NCBI GenBank assembly: GCA_037903355.1
Contig: JBAJFE010000025.1
Location: 248,001-312,000 of the forward strand
Direction: 5' to 3'
Source: Trichuris trichiura
Lineage: Eukaryota; Nematoda; Enoplea; Trichinellida; Trichuridae
Length of the DNA: 64,000 bases
Made by a program: the position numbers and the translations under genes. Positions 62,358 through 64,000 of this stretch are shown in pieces. Positions within the stretch are counted from its first letter, which is position 1; each line of letters begins with the position of its first letter. Under the pieces are notes generated by a model that did not search any database, had not been told where the DNA came from, and saw nothing but the letters and a program-made list of their open reading frames with translations.

Positions 62358-63354
62358 CATAAATCCAGGATACTATGGCGCATTGGATCATGCGGAGATT
62401 GAAATCCGGAGATCGTGAATGCGTGCATGCGACGTATGTTGAATGCTTCGTGTTCCCAGGAAAGACGATCGTCCGCGAGATTCACCTTTTTTTGGACAAT
62501 GTCTAAAGGAACCCCGTGCAACGCGGCTGACTCGTTCAGCTTCTACAAAGAAACAAGCAAATGAGTCATTTCGGAATTTTGGATTTCCTTAGAAATTTCA
62601 AAAATTCCTAATTCATTCATTCAACATTTTGGTTTACATACATCCACTTTTTGACACCCTCAAAAAGTGTACGATCGAAAGTTTTAAGCGAAACTGAAAA
62701 TGGATTTGACAAAGTTAATGGAAAGATATTAATGTTTTCTCGCGACCAACGAAACTTGGCGGAATATCTGCCTAATTAACTCTTCTTTTTGTTAAAGATA
62801 CATCAATAGTATTCGACAATACTTAAAATGGTTCTAATTTATCCCTCAGAAGAAGAATAAGTTCGCAAAGCGTTTTCAGAAAGTTCTTTTTGCCAACAAC
62901 ATCCATACTGAACAATAATATTGCGAATTCATAAGCGTACTTATCTTTTCGTCCCCGCTACAACAACTGCAATTGCTTTTACGAGACATTTGCAGCTTAG
63001 TTAATTATGCCAACGGCTGACAACATGGAAAATAAGCAGTACCGTAGCGGACGAATGTAGAAATAAGTGCAAAGGCATCTTAACGCAAAAGAATTTTACA
63101 AAAGGCTTCTTAGTTTTACAGGACTTCTGTTTACTTCAAATTTAAGAATTTGAAAAATCAGTTCTTCCGCTTTACAATCAAGATTTCAAGCCTAAAAGCG
63201 ACGTCAAGAGCTTATGAATGAGAGTTGTAGTAAAAGAATTTTGAGATTTTAAAATCTCAGCAAAACCACTCCGAAAACTGAAGGTGAAAAGGTCTTTACC
63301 ATAAATTTGGACATTATGTCTACTGGCAAGAATAAAGTTCAATTCTCCACCTTT
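62358..63354 (-). CDS. unrecognised protein, partial multi-exon gene
   Basis: Coding-like exons: 63354-63300, 63169-63135, 62957-62826, 62693-62638 and 62542-62358. The first three join in phase to GGELNFILASRHNVQIYAEE, LIFQILKFE, RGRKDKYAYEFAILLFSMDV and KTLCELILLLRDKLEP. The last two join to LKTFDRTLFEGVKKWMY, KLNESAALHGVPLDIV and ADDRLSWEHEAFNIRRMHAF. The frame runs into TAA at 62825-62823 with no GT donor before it, so the link to 62693 needs a non-canonical donor, an undetected exon or a sequence error. The last exon ends with a good GTATGTG donor, so coding should continue leftward, perhaps to 60799. It is helix-rich with no signal peptide or membrane segment; the family is unknown. Confidence 0.5.
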
Positions 63355-63671
63355 CTAGAGAGATACAATTACATTTGAAGGGAGAAAGGTTAGCTCACTG
63401 GACTTTGAGGTTTGACAACCTATTTGTGCGTTTGCCACTGCACATTTTCTCCAAAAATTACTATCGTACGTATCGGGATTTTCTTTAAAAAACTGAATTC
63501 AAGAGATGTTGCTAATGCATTGAGTTTCTAACGACTAATATAAAATTTTAGAACGGGAAACTTCCTCGAAATCGGCTCATGGCGAAAAGAAAAAAAGCAA
63601 GTAACTAATCGCACTTACGCATTTCCGCTACAGAATAAATGCTGCGCATAAAGTTTTTAATTAATTCAAAG
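63355..63671. other. upstream part of the unrecognised gene
   Basis: A short ATG frame (63649-63619, MRSIYSVAEM then a GTAAGTG donor) could be a first exon, but its phase does not match the exon at 63354. Nothing else is supported. Confidence 0.3.
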
Positions 63672-63937
63672 ATGTTTCGAAGGACGGGGTGTTTTTTAAC
63701 AGGCTTAGGTTGTTTCATAGTTGGTCTTCCGGTTCACGGGTTACGCTCGTCTGATGTATCTGCATCTCTCTCACACTGCTGACGACGGAACAAGAGCAGT
63801 TCCGAAATGTACGGTATTCATATTGTTCTGTATTTTCTCTTACAATTTGCTCATTCATTCGTTGGTAGGGCACTTTGAAGTTTACTTACAGATTCATCAA
63901 ACAGGCCAAATCCGTGAACCAGATGACCACTATGAAA
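63672..63937. repeat. one-armed copy of the 17-kb foldback element
   Basis: It starts TTTCGAAGGACGGGGTG, then AACAGGCTTAGGTTGTTTCA, and later has CTGACGACGGAACAAGAGCA, GTTCCGAAATGTACGGTATT, TTGCTCATTCATTCGTTGGT and GTTTACTTACAG in the order of the right half of the element at 17063, ending near the mirrored CAGGCCAAATCCGTG. Most of the left arm is missing. A short ORF here is a by-product. Confidence 0.8.
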
Positions 63938-64000
63938 TTATAAGACCTACTAAATTTTCGTAAATGGTCTAGTTTCAATCGGTGACTGCTCAGACAAAGT

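Noticed and set aside
63619..63649. Possible first exon MRSIYSVAEM with a GTAAGTG donor
   Set aside because: It ends in phase 1 while the next coding exon starts in phase 0, so the two cannot be joined directly.
1..64000. CRISPR arrays, bacterial operons, rRNA genes or viral insertions
   Set aside because: No direct-repeat arrays with spacers, ribosome-binding-site operons, rRNA-like tracts or viral polymerase or capsid motifs were seen; the sequence is a spliced animal genome throughout.

Overview
The window is nuclear DNA from an animal. Its genes are split by canonical GT-AG introns, many only 36-60 bases long, and its proteins are metazoan: a VPS13 lipid-transfer protein, a TRIC cation channel, the thioredoxin/PITH protein TXNL1, a p107-type retinoblastoma pocket protein, the ciliary protein IFT88, the cap-binding protein CBP80 and a metabotropic glutamate receptor. 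Low GC, compact genes, tiny introns and a splice acceptor placed just before a start codon suggest a nematode or another small-genome ecdysozoan. Splice acceptors are looser than the strict Caenorhabditis TTTTCAG. I cannot name the species.

Layout, left to right. 1-7103 (-): 5' part of VPS13, running off the left edge, with a 2.8-kb first intron that holds an opposite-strand ORF. 10347-12312 (-): TRIC channel. 13997-15432 (+): TXNL1, divergent from TRIC. 15945-16612 (+): weak two-exon candidate. 18745-23209 (+): pocket protein, 24 exons, convergent with IFT88 at 24642-31459 (-, 23 exons). 35933-36367 (+): cysteine-rich galaxin-like exon. 39150-39602 (+): small membrane protein. 41438-45241 (-): CBP80/NCBP1, 18 exons. 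46506-46814 (+): small polar protein. 48982-58677 (-): metabotropic glutamate receptor, 10 exons. 59784-60799 and 62358-63354 (-): two exon clusters of one or two proteins I do not recognise.

Exon joins were built by hand from homology, splice sites and reading phase. For TRIC, TXNL1, the pocket protein, IFT88, CBP80 and the receptor the joined exons total a whole number of codons and give lengths close to the known families (308, 286, 1016, 811, 799 and 1333 residues). The genes form no pathway. They are ordinary housekeeping, cell-cycle, ciliary and neuronal genes.

The unusual part is between them. Several palindromic foldback elements (7842-8168, 17063-17442, 38489-38643, 61037-61258, plus fragments) look different but share a core: an AGCTTTCGG-like block followed about 15-20 bases later by a CCGTCnTCAGC-like block. 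One has two identical 101-base arms. They behave like a family of non-coding hairpin transposable elements. Other points of interest are sub-40-base introns, a GC-AG intron and an irregular junction in CBP80, and an Asp-to-Glu change at a conserved ligand-pocket position of the glutamate receptor.
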